The notes under the pieces were generated by a model. It saw nothing but the letters and a program-made list of their open reading frames with translations, did no database searches and was not told the DNA's origin. From assembly GCF_918797505.1 (NCBI RefSeq), contig NC_092801.1, forward strand, positions 29,356,477-29,420,476: DNA of 64,000 nucleotides, given 5' to 3'. Both the position numbers and the translations under genes were made by a program. Shown piece after piece: positions 27,301-41,344 of the stretch (positions within the stretch are counted from its first letter, which is position 1; the number at the start of each line of letters is the position of its first letter). Source of the stretch: Bemisia tabaci (lineage: Eukaryota; Arthropoda; Insecta; Hemiptera; Aleyrodidae).

Positions 27301-30300
27301 CAGCCAGCCAGCACGGAACGCGCATTGGCGCCTACAAACCCAAGGGATACCTCAAGCATTGCGCAATGTGTGAAGTATCTGCTTAGGTTTGTAGGGGCCA
27401 GTGTGCGTTTTGTGCTGGCAGCACGTCGCATCACTCCGCTTTATGCTAGGGCCTATTATTTAAACTCGCGGATTCAGCGATTTTCATCTCATGATTTTCA
27501 TATGTTTGCACACTCTGCATGGATTACTTTAATTTAAATTGATGGAAAAAATATATATATGAAAGGAAAATTTAATGTGTGTTTGGGGAAAGTAATAACG
27601 GCAACCGACAGGAGACCCTTTAGTTAGTCCATTATTTTTCCCCTTAGTCTATAATAACCACCCACTTCAACCAATAGGATTGCTCCATACTCCCTATGCC
27701 TGCTTTGTCTACCGTTTTGTCTATCAATTTCAACAACCAGCCTGCAGAGTCTCTAAAATGAGTTGTCTCTACCCATGACTCAGTCAGCGGCGACACGTGA
27801 ATGATCGATTATCGATATTTCTGCAAATGAAGCTATAGTCAAGAATCGATTATTAAGGTTTTTGCTGCGAACAACCTGTTTATCGATCCTTTTCATAGGT
27901 TTAAATGACAGATCAATCGATGTATCGCAAAACACGTCGCGCCACTGGACTTAGTTAACAAATTAAATATGAATATGCTAGATTACCTCACCACCTTCCG
28001 AATCTGTCTCGTTGAGTCCAATAAACTGAATATCAACGTCATCAGAAACTCGATCAGCAACTGGCATCGCCGGGAGTAAGCGGGTTAAAATCGTTTTCGG
28101 GATTTGCTGTTTTCGGTAGCAGCCCCATCGGCCATTTTCGAGCACGTTTATAGCGAGATCCTTCTCGAATTGCTTCCAGTACAGATCGTTGGACGATGAG
28201 AATTTCGGCGCGTACTCATCTAATATCAAGCAACATCTGGAAGTTAAAACTCCTCAGCTCAGCATATTGCTAAATATAGATAAATTTTTACTACGGCAGC
28301 CGAAAAACATAGTTATAAGATAGGACAAGAAAAGGCGGGAACGAGGCTGAAAAGATACACTAATTTATAAAACACGGGACTTTTCGTTGAATTGTTTTAT
28401 AGCTTTTGTTTTTTCAGATTTTATAATTCTTTTTCGGCGGTTGATAATGAGGGGGAGACCGGTCGAAACGTCTCGTGTTTTATAAATCATTGTATCTTTT
28501 CAGCCTCACACCTGCCTTTTCTTGTCCTGTTTTATATTGCTGAATGTGTCGATGCTTTTGTGAACAACACAAGACACGAAGCCGGCAAATAGATGCTGCG
28601 CGGGCTTCATTTGGCCTACCCCAAAAATTTTACGCCAAACATTCCTGAAATTTGTGTCAATTCTGCTGTACGTAACACTTTGAAGGGAGGGGGACTCGGG
28701 AGAGCGATTCGCATTTTTGTTTTTACATGTTAAAGGATAGAATGTTACGACAAGAGCTTTGAAATATGAAAGAGGGGGCCAAAACTATAAAAAAAGTTGC
28801 GTATTTTATAAAGCGCACCTTTCTTTGAAGTTCTAATCAGGAGACACCGATTACAGACGTATATGAGGCCTTATGTGTAACAATAGCGGAAGTGAAATAT
28901 TACCTTCTGGAAACACGCTTAAAAAACTGTTTTGTTCACAGAAAAATTTAGTATGTTTAGCTTTGGCATAATGTATACAGATCTCGAAGATCACATCTCA
29001 AGTATTTTCTCAAAATTTTCTTGATGCCAAAACAGTGTTTTGAATGCGTTTCGAAAAGGTAATTTTTCACATCCGCCATTGTTACATAAAAGTCCTCATA
29101 TGACGTTTGTGGTGGAGGGGGGGGGGTGAAACAATGAAATACGTACTTTGCTTTATACGCATACGAAAGTTCCGATAGTATCTCTCGGATTGTGAAGAAG
29201 GGATTTATGCTTGACGGCCTTTCCATGACGAGCATCACGGTGTCACCCCTGTTCAATTCATTTGCCTTCAGCGCATCCAAACTGGCACGCCAATTGTTCG
29301 AGACCACAAACGTTTTTAGTTCACTGTATGGATTAATCTGCAAATTACAAACAAAATTCTACTTAAAAAGTATGAGGAAGAGGAAGTTCAAACTTAACAA
29401 TATTCCTTAAAATGTGACTTCCCACAGGAAAACTCAGACTTGAGAAATAGGTCCAAACCTATGATTGGCAAGTGTTTAACCAGAGAGATGCCGGTTTGGG
29501 GTTTACAATTCCAAAAAATGTACTTTTTGGGGAAAAGATACCTGAATTTTTTATAGGGAATGTTGATGACTTAAAAAGTATTGATTCGCAGTGCAATATT
29601 GAGTCCTCTGTTGGCGCAAAAATGAGCAAATTTGCCTTCGCAACAAGCAAGTTACCATGCTCTGTATAAAAATTTTGACTATGTTCCTGACTGATTCCAG
29701 TGCTTACCAGACGTGTGGTTACACAAGTCAGAGGTATGGCTGCGATTCAATTAGTTGGTTGTGTCAACCAGACACGTGAATACAACGAATGACACTAAAA
29801 TTAAATTGGATTTATTTGGATATTTTAATGGATAGATTTTTTTTCGTAGAGATTGCACACCAAAGAGTGTTCTGTATCGACAGCTCAAATTTTTATTTTT
29901 GGACCAAAGTCAATGAATACCACTTTTTCTACAAAATTCTGTCTTTTTGTTGTTATTTTTCCTCAGGGAAGTTTGCAAAATAAGATGTCTTCCAAGGGAG
30001 AAATGTGCACTTGTTAATGCATTTTAAAATACCAGAAAATATGTCTCACCTTTTTGAACAAACACAACCTTTCGGATCCGAAAGTTTGTTCATAGATGAC
30101 CGAGTATTCTTTTCCACACGTGAAGTTACTGTCGGGCACTGCTGCGAGCACATATATATTTTCAATATTTCCCATAGCACTTAGCTGTGAAATCGCCTTA
30201 GGATCTGACAAAACTGCGAGGTGAGCCTCAGACACTGTACTTTTTGGATCACCAATTGTCATTTCAATCTGTAAATACATAATTAAATAAAACGAATCAC

Positions 30301-33300
30301 AATTGACCAATAGGTTCTGGTGAAAGACACTTTGAAAAATTACTTACTATTTTTCCCTTATTTCAGGGAAAGCATTTATCTACTCCAACACCTGTAACTA
30401 CCACGGAATCAGAAAAGATTGTGTGATCCCCATGTTAAATTATAACTAAAGGCTTCTTGTTACCTCCAATTTTCATGCCCTCTTCAATTCAAAGAGAATT
30501 TGAATGACTAAATTCATAGTTATGCATTTTTTTATCGGCACTATTTCTATGAATACATATCTACCGTCAGCGGAAACATTCGAGACTGCTGTGTCCAAAT
30601 TGTCGACTTATCGCACTCACATGAAACTCCAGATTTTTTGGTATGGCCAGACAAGCATCGGCTTAGTATTTAGCCAATCATGTCTCTACGCCAGGATGTG
30701 AAAACTACTAAAATTCGTTTTCCGAGAGTTCTTTTTTTTTCACCTTGAGACGTCACTTCTGACTGGTAAATCTAAGCAGATCCGCTAAAATACGGAATTA
30801 GGCAAATTCTTTTTTTTTTTTTTTTGGTGGTTTTAATTGCTTATTTTTTGCCAATAATGTTACATTCTTGGTGCAAATAATCGCCTTGTTCTTTTGTATA
30901 GTGGTTGAATTTATTTTCGTGAAAATTAAATAGTTTTATCCGAAAATAACTATCCTGAATTACATTTATTTCAGAGTCAAGTGTGAGAAGAGCATCTTCC
31001 AGGATATTGAATACTCGGTTGAAGATTGGTTCACGCTCTGGTTTGATCACGTTTATCTTAGTTGGACCATCTGTTGCTCGCGCACGGGCAGAGTTTTCGA
31101 CGATCACTTGAAGACAAGCTTGCATAAAATCTTGCTGATTCTGAAAAACGAAACTTGTATCAGTGAGGAGAATATACGAGGGATTAAAAATGACTTACAT
31201 ACATAAAAATGATTAGAATATTTCAAAATATATGATTGTTACTACAAAAATGTTGAGACGCTCAAAGTATTTTAAAGTTCACCAACATTTTTGAGACATG
31301 TTGTATCAGAATTGCAGTCATATTTTTTAATTGCAAAGAATAATTTACATCAAAAGTAGATCGAAATAAGTTCACCAAAATGTTTGAGACATGTTATAGC
31401 AGAATTGCAGTCACACTTTTGAATTGCGAAGAAAATTTACATCAAAATTGAAAAATGGAGTCAGAAGGACATCGTAAAATACAGGTCCTCATTTTAATAC
31501 AAAAAAATTCAATTTATTTTTTCCTAGAGATCGCTACCTTAATCAGTGTCACAAAATTATTTTTAAACAAAAATCATATCAATGAACTTTCTCATATATT
31601 CTTGAAAACATTAGATAGAACTTGGGGGTTAGAAATGTGATGAAAATTGATTTTAATTTTATCTGATCGCGGCAAGACTGTAATATATTTCTCTGTCATT
31701 ACTGCGACCGACAGTACTGTTGTCAACCATAAAATTTGCTTTAATATTGAAATTTCTTAAATTATCTACTGAAAATTTGGTGATTTTATTTTATTTACTT
31801 GTATTTATCTATTTCTTAAATATAAGCTTGATAAACTGGACAAAATTGAAAGTAACATATTTTTTGTTTTGACTGTTGGTTTAGTGACCATAACATGACC
31901 ATCAATTTGCTTTCGTCTTAAACTTTTATTATATAACTCTGATTTAGTTAAACTTACAACAAAAGAGGTTTCCCCGTACGATACAAAGTAGAGTTTTTCA
32001 ACCAGCTCTTCCTCTGTGGGTTTCAGTTTCGTAGTCATTTTTCTCAAACTAACACCTTCGCTTTCAAAAGTTTGTAGTGTTGACTGAATCGAAAACTCGA
32101 TGTTGGAACCAGCTCTTTTGACTTCCAGTCGTTCAGGATGAATGTGTATGAACTGCACCGAGGTAGGTTGCAGCTCAGCATCTGCCTCCTGCATTTTCTG
32201 GAGAAGGTTTGCGTTGAAAATGGCATTGAGGTACTCCACCCAGTCTTTGTTCCATCGTATTTTTCCGAGCATTCCTGCAAACAGGATAAAATCATTTAAA
32301 CATTTTTATAAATAAAAAAACCATTTCAATCAATATTTGATCCAAATGTTTCTTTTCAAAATCTTATGTTGATTGAGAAAATAAAGCTGCAAAGCTTACT
32401 AAAAAAATACTGTTGATGCGTGGTTTATCATTGGATACTAATGTTCCGACCAAATTTGACTTAAATTTTAATAATGTTTTAATGGCTTAAAACAGTTTTA
32501 ATTTCTTATTTCGCCGCGGTGAGAATAGAAATACGATAGAATATGAATGTATGTGGATACTCTGCCTGGACTCGGAATAACTTAAGGAAATGGAACCCGG
32601 TGCACTCCGCCAATAGGACTTAAATAAATTGACTGGTATCTTTATATTATAAAGCAGCGTTGAAAATTGATGAGAAATAAAAATTATGTTAATGGGTTTA
32701 CGAGATGCACACTCTTAATTTTATCGAAAACAACGAAAAAGAACATCGAATTATTTTGCATGTTAGGTAATCTTAAATAAAAATAATTACAACTTTTAGC
32801 AGTACCGTCGCTAGATAAGTTAAGATCCGATATGGCTTGAACTCTTACACCATCAATACAAAGTGACTCGGTGCTTAAACTTTGGACAGCAACGTCTTTT
32901 TCTTCCTTCAGAGACAGTGTAGGTTTCGGGTCCTCCCAGGTTTGGATTTTTCCTCGAATCAAAGTCGTCTCTTCTTCAATCTCTTGTTCACCTCGTCGGA
33001 TAACTTGATTCACAATAAACTCCCCACTAGATAAAATTCCGAAGTATATTTCACTAGGATCTGTAAAATAAGGAGGAGAAACAGAGTGTGAGACTGTGAA
33101 ATGCATAAAAAGTTGATTTGTTTGTTGTATTTTAAAGTTTTATTAAATGTTATGAAGTTGTGATAAAAGCAAATAAATAATCATCTAAATGCATTGATCA
33201 GCTCACTTAAATGCGGTATATTAGGGTTTATCATAGCAGTCAATTTTTATAATTCCTAACTTTACAGATTGTAAAATTATTTATACTAATTATTTTTACA

Positions 33301-36300
33301 TTTTCCTAAAGTTACAGCGACCAATCAAGCTCACCTTCAATTGATAGATTTATCTCAGCGTAAATCTGGATGTTTTCGAAGACAACCGGAAGCTTGTCGA
33401 ATTCCTTCTCCTCAACCCCTCCGAAAATCTTCCAAATTTCAATCTGCAAGGAGCAAGAGTTATTGTTAAAATCATTAGAAATTTTAATGAAAATCGGGCA
33501 GTTTGCATTAATCAACATGCTTTAATTTTTATGTTAAATTGACATTCATTTAAATATGACGTCACTATAGTGACCAATGACATATTGTTGGTCGAACTCC
33601 CAAACCATATATTTCGGTTTGCGACGTTGCAAACTTCCTGTCATGCTTTCTTTCCTAAATGGGGGACTATTCAACGTCAACTCTTGAAAGTTTCTTTGAT
33701 TTTTTCTCTATGTGAGGAAAAATCTGTAAAAACTTTAAGAAATGGTGTCAACTTGTTCTCTTTTTTTAAAATAAAGAAAAAAGAGGAGCGAATATATTAA
33801 AACATTAAGTTACGTGGTTTGAAAAAATCACCATTGACATTAAACAAGCTATTTTATCATATTTGCTCAGTACCTAGCCACTCCATTCTTAAATCTGACT
33901 GTCTATACTCGGTTGAGTATTATACGTACACTCATTATATTTATTCAAATTAAATACGATCATGCCGATAAATTTAATATTAAGGATTATATTGTTAATC
34001 TAGTGACTATCAGTGAGGCTAGAAATTGATTATTATCTTCTCGACGGACATGGACTACGTCATGAAGAGGGACAGCAAAACCCTACTTACTATGAAGAAA
34101 GACATTGGAGAGACTGGAGAATCATTTTCTTGGTAGTGGTTCAAAATGTTTTTCACTTCTTTCAAAGAATACACGCGTTCAGAAACTGCCACGGTACCCT
34201 CGTCAACGTGAGCCTGCATAAGTAGGATGAGAGTATTAATCGATCATAAATCATAAGCATAAATCGATCAAAAATAATAGAGGAAGCTAAAGCTATTGTT
34301 CTTTCACTTATTTATAAGAAAAATTTGTGGAAATTAAAATCCCTCGATGAAGTTACCCTCGAAGTTTTTTCCCACGTATATATTTTGCTGGGATGTGGTT
34401 GAGAAAGGTAGAGGTATCTTTATCTTGGCTCCGTTTTTCTAGGGAAATTCCAACCGTCAAAAACACTCCACGCAACCATCGCTACTTTTCTATCTTTGCG
34501 TTAAAGTCTCTGAACAATTGCATTGCATTTTGCATGGAGAATCTATAAAAATCACTTTTATAAGTCGGAAAACTAACAGCACATATCATCGCTCCTCTGA
34601 CTTAAGGGCGTATCTCAATTTGCACGTGAGCCCTCCTCTCTATATAAATTCATGCTTTTCAGGGCTCACAAGGAAAAAGAGCCCGTACGTAAGAGGAGCG
34701 ACGATATCGACGGTGTAAGTCCGCAACCACGTATCTCAATTTGCGACGCCGCAGACTTCCTGTCATACTTTATTTTTGAAACTGAAAACTACCCAACGGC
34801 AATTCTTTAAAACTGGCGTGATTTTTTCTCTCCGTGCAAAAAAAATTATGCAAATACTTCAAGGAATGATGTACATTTTTTCTCCCTCAAAAAAAAAATA
34901 ATATAGAGGTGGAGATTTTCAAACTGAAAAACAGACATAATTCAACTTATTAGTTCTGAAATGTTTCGAGTGGATGGGAGGCTCTCCATATCCAGGAACC
35001 CTATTCTAAAATTTTACCAGGTGAGCTGGAAGGCCGTACGTCTCAGAATGATCCCACGTCGTAAAAGGCTGAAGGCTGGGCGTGTCTCGTGGCACTGGGA
35101 ACTGGATTGCTGGATACAGAGCAGAGACTTTCGGTTTAAACCCGAGGAGGTACAGTCTATTAAAAAAATAAAAAAATAAAAATAAAAATAATGACAAATG
35201 AATGATTGACATAGACTTGAAAGACGTTTATTTGAACCTAAAGTAGATTAAAATATCTTAAAACATGTCCTGTCATGTGCACTGAACAAAATCATGGTTG
35301 AAATTTCCATTTAACTTCAGGAATATGTTCTTTCACAAAATATTTTTTAAGCGTGCCAGTAGGGCTCGCTTTTTGAAATCACTCGGATGTACCATAGTAC
35401 AGCACACAGATCAACCAATGCTTTTCAACGGGTCGTCCAAATACTTTTTTCCTCGCACCCGTTTCTTTGTCTTTGAACCATTACACTGTCAAGCCCTGAT
35501 GGTCTTTTACCAAAAAATCTAATGAACTGCTAATTGGAAACCCTTGAGAACGTTTTTCTGTCAAAACCGTTATATTCAATTTGACAGAAACCTCATAGGA
35601 GCTTTCTTACGCTCGGAGGACTCAACTCTAGAACCTTCTTTCCCGCCAAAACTCTATAGCTAATGAGCGTCTTGCACTGTAAGTGCAATCTGTGATGAGC
35701 CTCGTGACTCATTATACTATGTACTAACCATGGCCCCTGCCGAAATCCACTTAAACCACTACAGTTATCTCGCGATATAGCTTTGGGTGTCCGGTTTCGA
35801 GCAAGGCAATAAAAGACGGCGAGGCAATTAACCGATTAACCATTCACCGTGATGCCAGGATCCACCAAATTTTCTCAAAAATTGTTTTCCGTCTATTTAG
35901 CGAGTTTTTCTTTACTTTCCGTTGAAGTACAAATAAAAAGAGACCTCATTTGTACAAATCGGCCGAATAGGAGAGAAATTACAGTTCGAAATCCAAAGAG
36001 ATTAACTCAACGCGATTTCGATGCACGGCAGTTCGCCCAAATCACGGTCGTGCGCAAATGCCGCATATCAGTTTAAAATCAAGCTAATTGGACGGAATCT
36101 TTAAAATTAATTTACATTCAACGTTCATGAATCAATATTTTCTCCCAAATTTAGCAAAAAGTACCAATTGATGCAAAAAGCAAAGACGTGAAAATAAGAG
36201 GTATTTGTCCAACATTTCAGTTATTCGGCACGCTTTTCCAACATACTCATGTTGGATTTTTTCTTCTTGTTTTTTTTTTTGGACTCAAAATATTATTTTT

Positions 36301-39019
36301 TTTTTTCAAAAAAAAATCCGAACTTGACTCAAAGAAGATTTCTATCCGAGCAATACAAACTTACTAAAATTGAATCTTTTTGTTTTTTCGATTCGAAAAA
36401 ATTAATAAAGCTATCGATGAAAATTAGAAAAAAAAAATAAATTAAAAATTCTGCTAAATAAATAAAACATTCGCGGAATTAGGCAACATAAAATGCAGTT
36501 TGGCTGATTTAAATTCAAATCCATTCAAATAGTAGTTCCTCATCGCAAAACTTAGTCCACTTTAAACAAGTACAATATAATATCCTCTTCAAATAATCCA
36601 GTGTGGATATTGAACTAAAGAAATTGAACTTACTGTCCAATGGCATCCAAGAGGAATTTTACGCCATCTGGACTGGATCTGTGAGTAAGCGGGACGTTTG
36701 TGACTTTGGTTGGAAGTGCTCGTTTAAGAATTGCCTGGAGCAAGCCATGGGGTGCAATCTCAATGCAAACGGCGTTTGATGGAATCGACTTGATGGCATC
36801 CTCGAAGAGAACCGGACTGAGCAGGTTGTTAGTGTGGTAGTCCGGGGAACTGTAGGTGGCTAGATCAGAGCTCCAGTCTGTCTTCGGCACTGAACTGCTG
36901 ATCCATTTTTCAGATCGCTTTGTTTTCTCTGGTATGACCTGAAATTCAAGGGTGGATTGTGGAAGAATAACCGATAGAAGCTAATATAGGGTGCTAAAAT
37001 AATATTTTAATTCCAAAATTTTCAGCCCAGAACACGACTGATTTTAACGTTTTAGTTTTTCTTCTCAAACAAACTTCGATTCAGCATAGCTTTGGCTCGG
37101 CTTCATAAAGGGAGATTTTTTTTGCAAAAAAAAATGTACTATGTGAATGTGCATGCAAATAAGAGTATGAATATTTTACTCTTGAGATTACCGGAACTAA
37201 AGAATATATGTTCCCGTTGACGATCAGGATCAATAGCAATACTAGGAAAAATACTGTACAATTAATTTAGCTACCTCTTTCAGATATTTGAGTAAAATTG
37301 GGGCTGCAGGCTGGATATACCGGGAGTGGTAGGCAATATTCGCAACGTTTACACTCTTCGCAAAAATACCTTTGGCTTTCAATTCAGCGACAAATTCTTC
37401 GACGTCTGCTGCAGGTCCTGATATCGTGCAACTTGTGTCGGAATTGCGGCAAGCAACATCGATGGTTTTTGGTAGGCGGCTTAAGATATCACCGTAACCT
37501 AACCCTGTTTACACGTAATAAAACCATTAAGCCATAAGTTAATAGCATTTTCAAGAATTAAAGATCGGTTGGTGACTTGAGAATTAGATTAATTTAGGTC
37601 AGTGAACTGTTTTTAAATAATTTCAATTCTCATACAAATTAGCAAAGTGCAATGAAAAAGGTATGGGTACTAAAATTAGCTCATCCGTTACCATTCTAGA
37701 ATTAGCTCATCTTTTAGACCCATATTTGTCGTTCCCTCCATGAAATAACGTAACTAAATTTCAAGTTACCAAATTCGCGCTCACAAATTGCATGTTTGAC
37801 TGCGAAATCTGAGGCAATGCTAACTGAATTTTTCGCCGATTGTTTTCAATGATTTCGGTCAAAAAAAAGAGAAATTTTGAACAATATTGCACAAATACAA
37901 TCTTGTGAGACATTGAATTGTTTAAAAGTCAATTTGGCAACTCTAGAATGGAGTTACGTTCATCCTTTGTCAGGAAAATGACGGATTGTGAAGTTAAAAA
38001 TTGTATGAGGTCGAAAAATAAGTTATAGAGAATCTTCACAATATTTAGACTTTAAACTGGACTGCAATGTTTTCTTTTCAATGTCTATCTAATCGAGCCA
38101 ATAGTCCAGTCAAATCATTGCCTTCATTTACCTCAGTAACTGAACATTTTAAAACATTTTGGAAAGATGGTTGTCTGTGCATGGTACCTATAGCCGCCAT
38201 CATTCCTTTGATTAAAGTTGACTCCAATGAAGCTCTTCCTCGAGCATAAGCAGCTAAAATCGTCTGTTCGAGAGTTAGACAATTATCAGCGTAGGCGCAT
38301 CCCAATTCACCGACAGAGTGTCCCACGATGCCCTCGGGCTGCAACTCCAAGGCCCTCAGTACTTCCACCAAGCCAATCTAAAATCGCACAAACCAGCAAA
38401 ACGTATATGAATTGACTATTGAGATGCAAATTAATACAATCACACTCAGTTAATAATTTGGAGTGCATTTTAGTCCGAAGCTTATATTGATCCCAAACAA
38501 CCGAATTGATACAAATTGTCTTCCCTCTGACGTACGAGCGTATCTTGATTTTCACATGAGCCCTGTTGTCTATAAAGGTCCAGTTACACGATCAAATTGA
38601 GTCATCACATTGGGCCTCTCATTGGTCGCATTCAGAATGCGACCAATGAGAGGCCTAATTTGATGGCTCATTTTGATCGTGTAACTGGACCTTTCAACGC
38701 CATGCTTTCTGGGGTTCACTTGGAAGTGAAGATACGCCCTTCCGTCAAAGGAGTGACAAAATATTGGCTGAACCTATTCTCTTTATGGGGTAAACTCCGT
38801 TCTTTCGGGACGAAATTCACTCTTTATACATGCCACTCGAATTTTTTAGGACGAGGTGAAATGAATGCTGCTAAAATGACTGCTATGGGATTCTGGAGTT
38901 TAGAGATTTCTGACAAGACAATTGGAAACGCAAGGTGTTACAAACATTACGGCACAACTTTGCTTTCAAAATCTTCTATATGGCTATGATTTTTTGAAGT
39001 TTTGCTTTGCAAACCTGTA

Positions 39020-39054
<35 letters not shown>

Positions 39055-41293
39055 GGAGGGATAATAATCGTAATAATTGTGACTGCTCGGTAAAAATTAG
39101 GGTTATTTTATGAAGAGTTGCTAGCAGTAGTTATTGAGGAGCTACTCTAGAGCCAACTGCAGATATTATTGCAGAGGGTCTACTGATGTTCGTCAAAAAC
39201 TCAATTTTACATACTTTCACTGCTTTGACTTCAGCTACTTGCCCTTAAAAATATTCTCCAGTCGAAGTTGTAAGTTGTAACCCATCCTACGCAGTCAGTT
39301 ACATCAGAATTTTAGTAATTGGCTACCTAAAAATCTGTATAAATTACTTTTGACAAACAATGGAATATCCAGCGGTCTTCGATAATGATGCCAAAAATCT
39401 TGTTGAAGCCAATTTGTTCGTTAATTTTTATTCATTTTTATTCATGACTTCAATCAATGATGAGCTGCGGTCATTACAGTAAAAGGTACATCTTACCTTG
39501 TTGCTTTCTACCGATGCTTATATACAGATAAAATATGCAAGTCCATGAGCGAAAGTCATCATAAATTACCTGCGTTGCAGTGATACCGACAAATGCATGT
39601 AGAATATTCTCAAAGATGTCCTTATCCGTGGAGGTAATAATGTGCTTGATGTCCAGGCCACGTGGTGCGAGAACTTTGTCACACCTATCGATGGCGTCAC
39701 GGAAAATGGGGACATGCATTAGCTGAGCGCCCATACCGTTCCACTGGGAGCCCATACCTGAGAAAACCCACCAGATTGGCCTTTGACCTCCATCCGCTCT
39801 CTGAAATGACAACATGATCGATAGTGCTGATCTGCGGGTCGATTATTGAAATTTTGTGTTTGTGGACTAGACAAGACGAGATCAACGCACTTTTTCGGAA
39901 TTTTTGACCCCTCCCCCTCATCGTAACGCTGTCGGTTTTTATCTGTCCATATGTAAAAACAAAATGGCGTGACGCTCTTTTCGACCCCCCACCCCCACTT
40001 TGTCGCCCAAAGAGCGTTATGTAATTAAGGAACGCCCCCTAAGATGAAATGAAGTGACATATGATTGGAAGTCTTGGTTATTTTTTGGTCACGTGTTCTC
40101 CAAGTTGTGCCTCTTTTGGGTCAATATTGACTGGTTGTTCCACATAGTGTAGTTGATTTTAGTTTGTAGATTAAAGCACGAAAAAGAGAGCCAATTTTGT
40201 TTTAAAATAGTTAATTTATTTAAATAGGGGAAACATGAAATTTCCTCCTTTTCAACTCTGAATCGAAATAAAGTCAGCGTTATCAATAATGTATATGGTC
40301 AGGGTGTTAGAATAATTAGAAGTAGACTAGAACAAACCTACATTTTGGGAAAAATCAAATGATTGACAAGCTGATATTTGGACTACATTTTGCAAAAATG
40401 AACCATTATTTCCTGGCTCATTTCAGAAACCACGTATATTCCAGTAGTTTCCCTATGCAGAAAGGTGCTTTTATGAAGAGGAATAATGGTTCCTTATTGC
40501 AAAATGCAATCCATTTGGTCAAACCTAATCCAGATTCCTTACCTGAGTTTTGAATTTAATGTCTGTGGTTTTTGGAGGAACGATGGCATAAGCTCTGTAC
40601 ATGTGATTCCGGACCTCTTGGCCAAAGACGTCATTGACGAGTCCGGCAAATTCAGGAGTGATTTTTGTCTTTTTTGCTTGGTCCATGACTTGTTCCATTC
40701 CTTTCTCTGTTCGCGAGGATAGAAGTAAAATTTCCGGGAAGGTCTCACTGATCTCCATCGTCGAAGATTTTCTGAAATAATTTTTCATGTTTCTTGTGAA
40801 ATTTTTAGTGCTTCAATCATTCAGTTTAATTTTATAGGATTTATAGTCTAAAGATAAATGATGCACTTGTATAGAAAACTAAACATCGAGCTGTTTGAAA
40901 ACGCTTCTCAGTGAGCAGAAATGAATCCTTCTTTTATCAAGTAAAGAAATAGCTCGTTCTTTTAGCATACGAATATTGATTGAGCCAAAAGAAGATACGG
41001 GTTATTTCTGCAATTCCAAAATATTAGTACAACTCTAGTAAAGATTTATATGACATTTATTACCCTTTTTCAAAAAATATCTGGTTTTTAAATAGTCCTC
41101 ACGAACCGTTTTTCACATACAACTAAAACTAGAATGAGCTATCTCGGAAAATGAAGAGTTTTAAAAAAACATATACAAGTTTCGAAATTAAATTTATATT
41201 TTGATTTTATTTGTCTTTTATTATCCTAATTAATGTTTCTTATATATTACTATTCAACTGTTTTAAAATCCATTAATTTCAATGTGATCGAAG

Positions 41294-41344
<51 letters not shown>

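Noticed and set aside
30838..30963. Longer exon 18 of copy B continuing the open frame to 30841
   Set aside because: The extension is AT-rich, unlike FAS, and would not join exon 19 in frame at a good donor; AAT|GTAATT at 30964/30963 keeps phase 0.
38597..38989. A 130-residue plus-strand open frame
   Set aside because: Its first part is the nested hairpin MITE and the rest is intron between copy B exons 9 and 10; no family resemblance.
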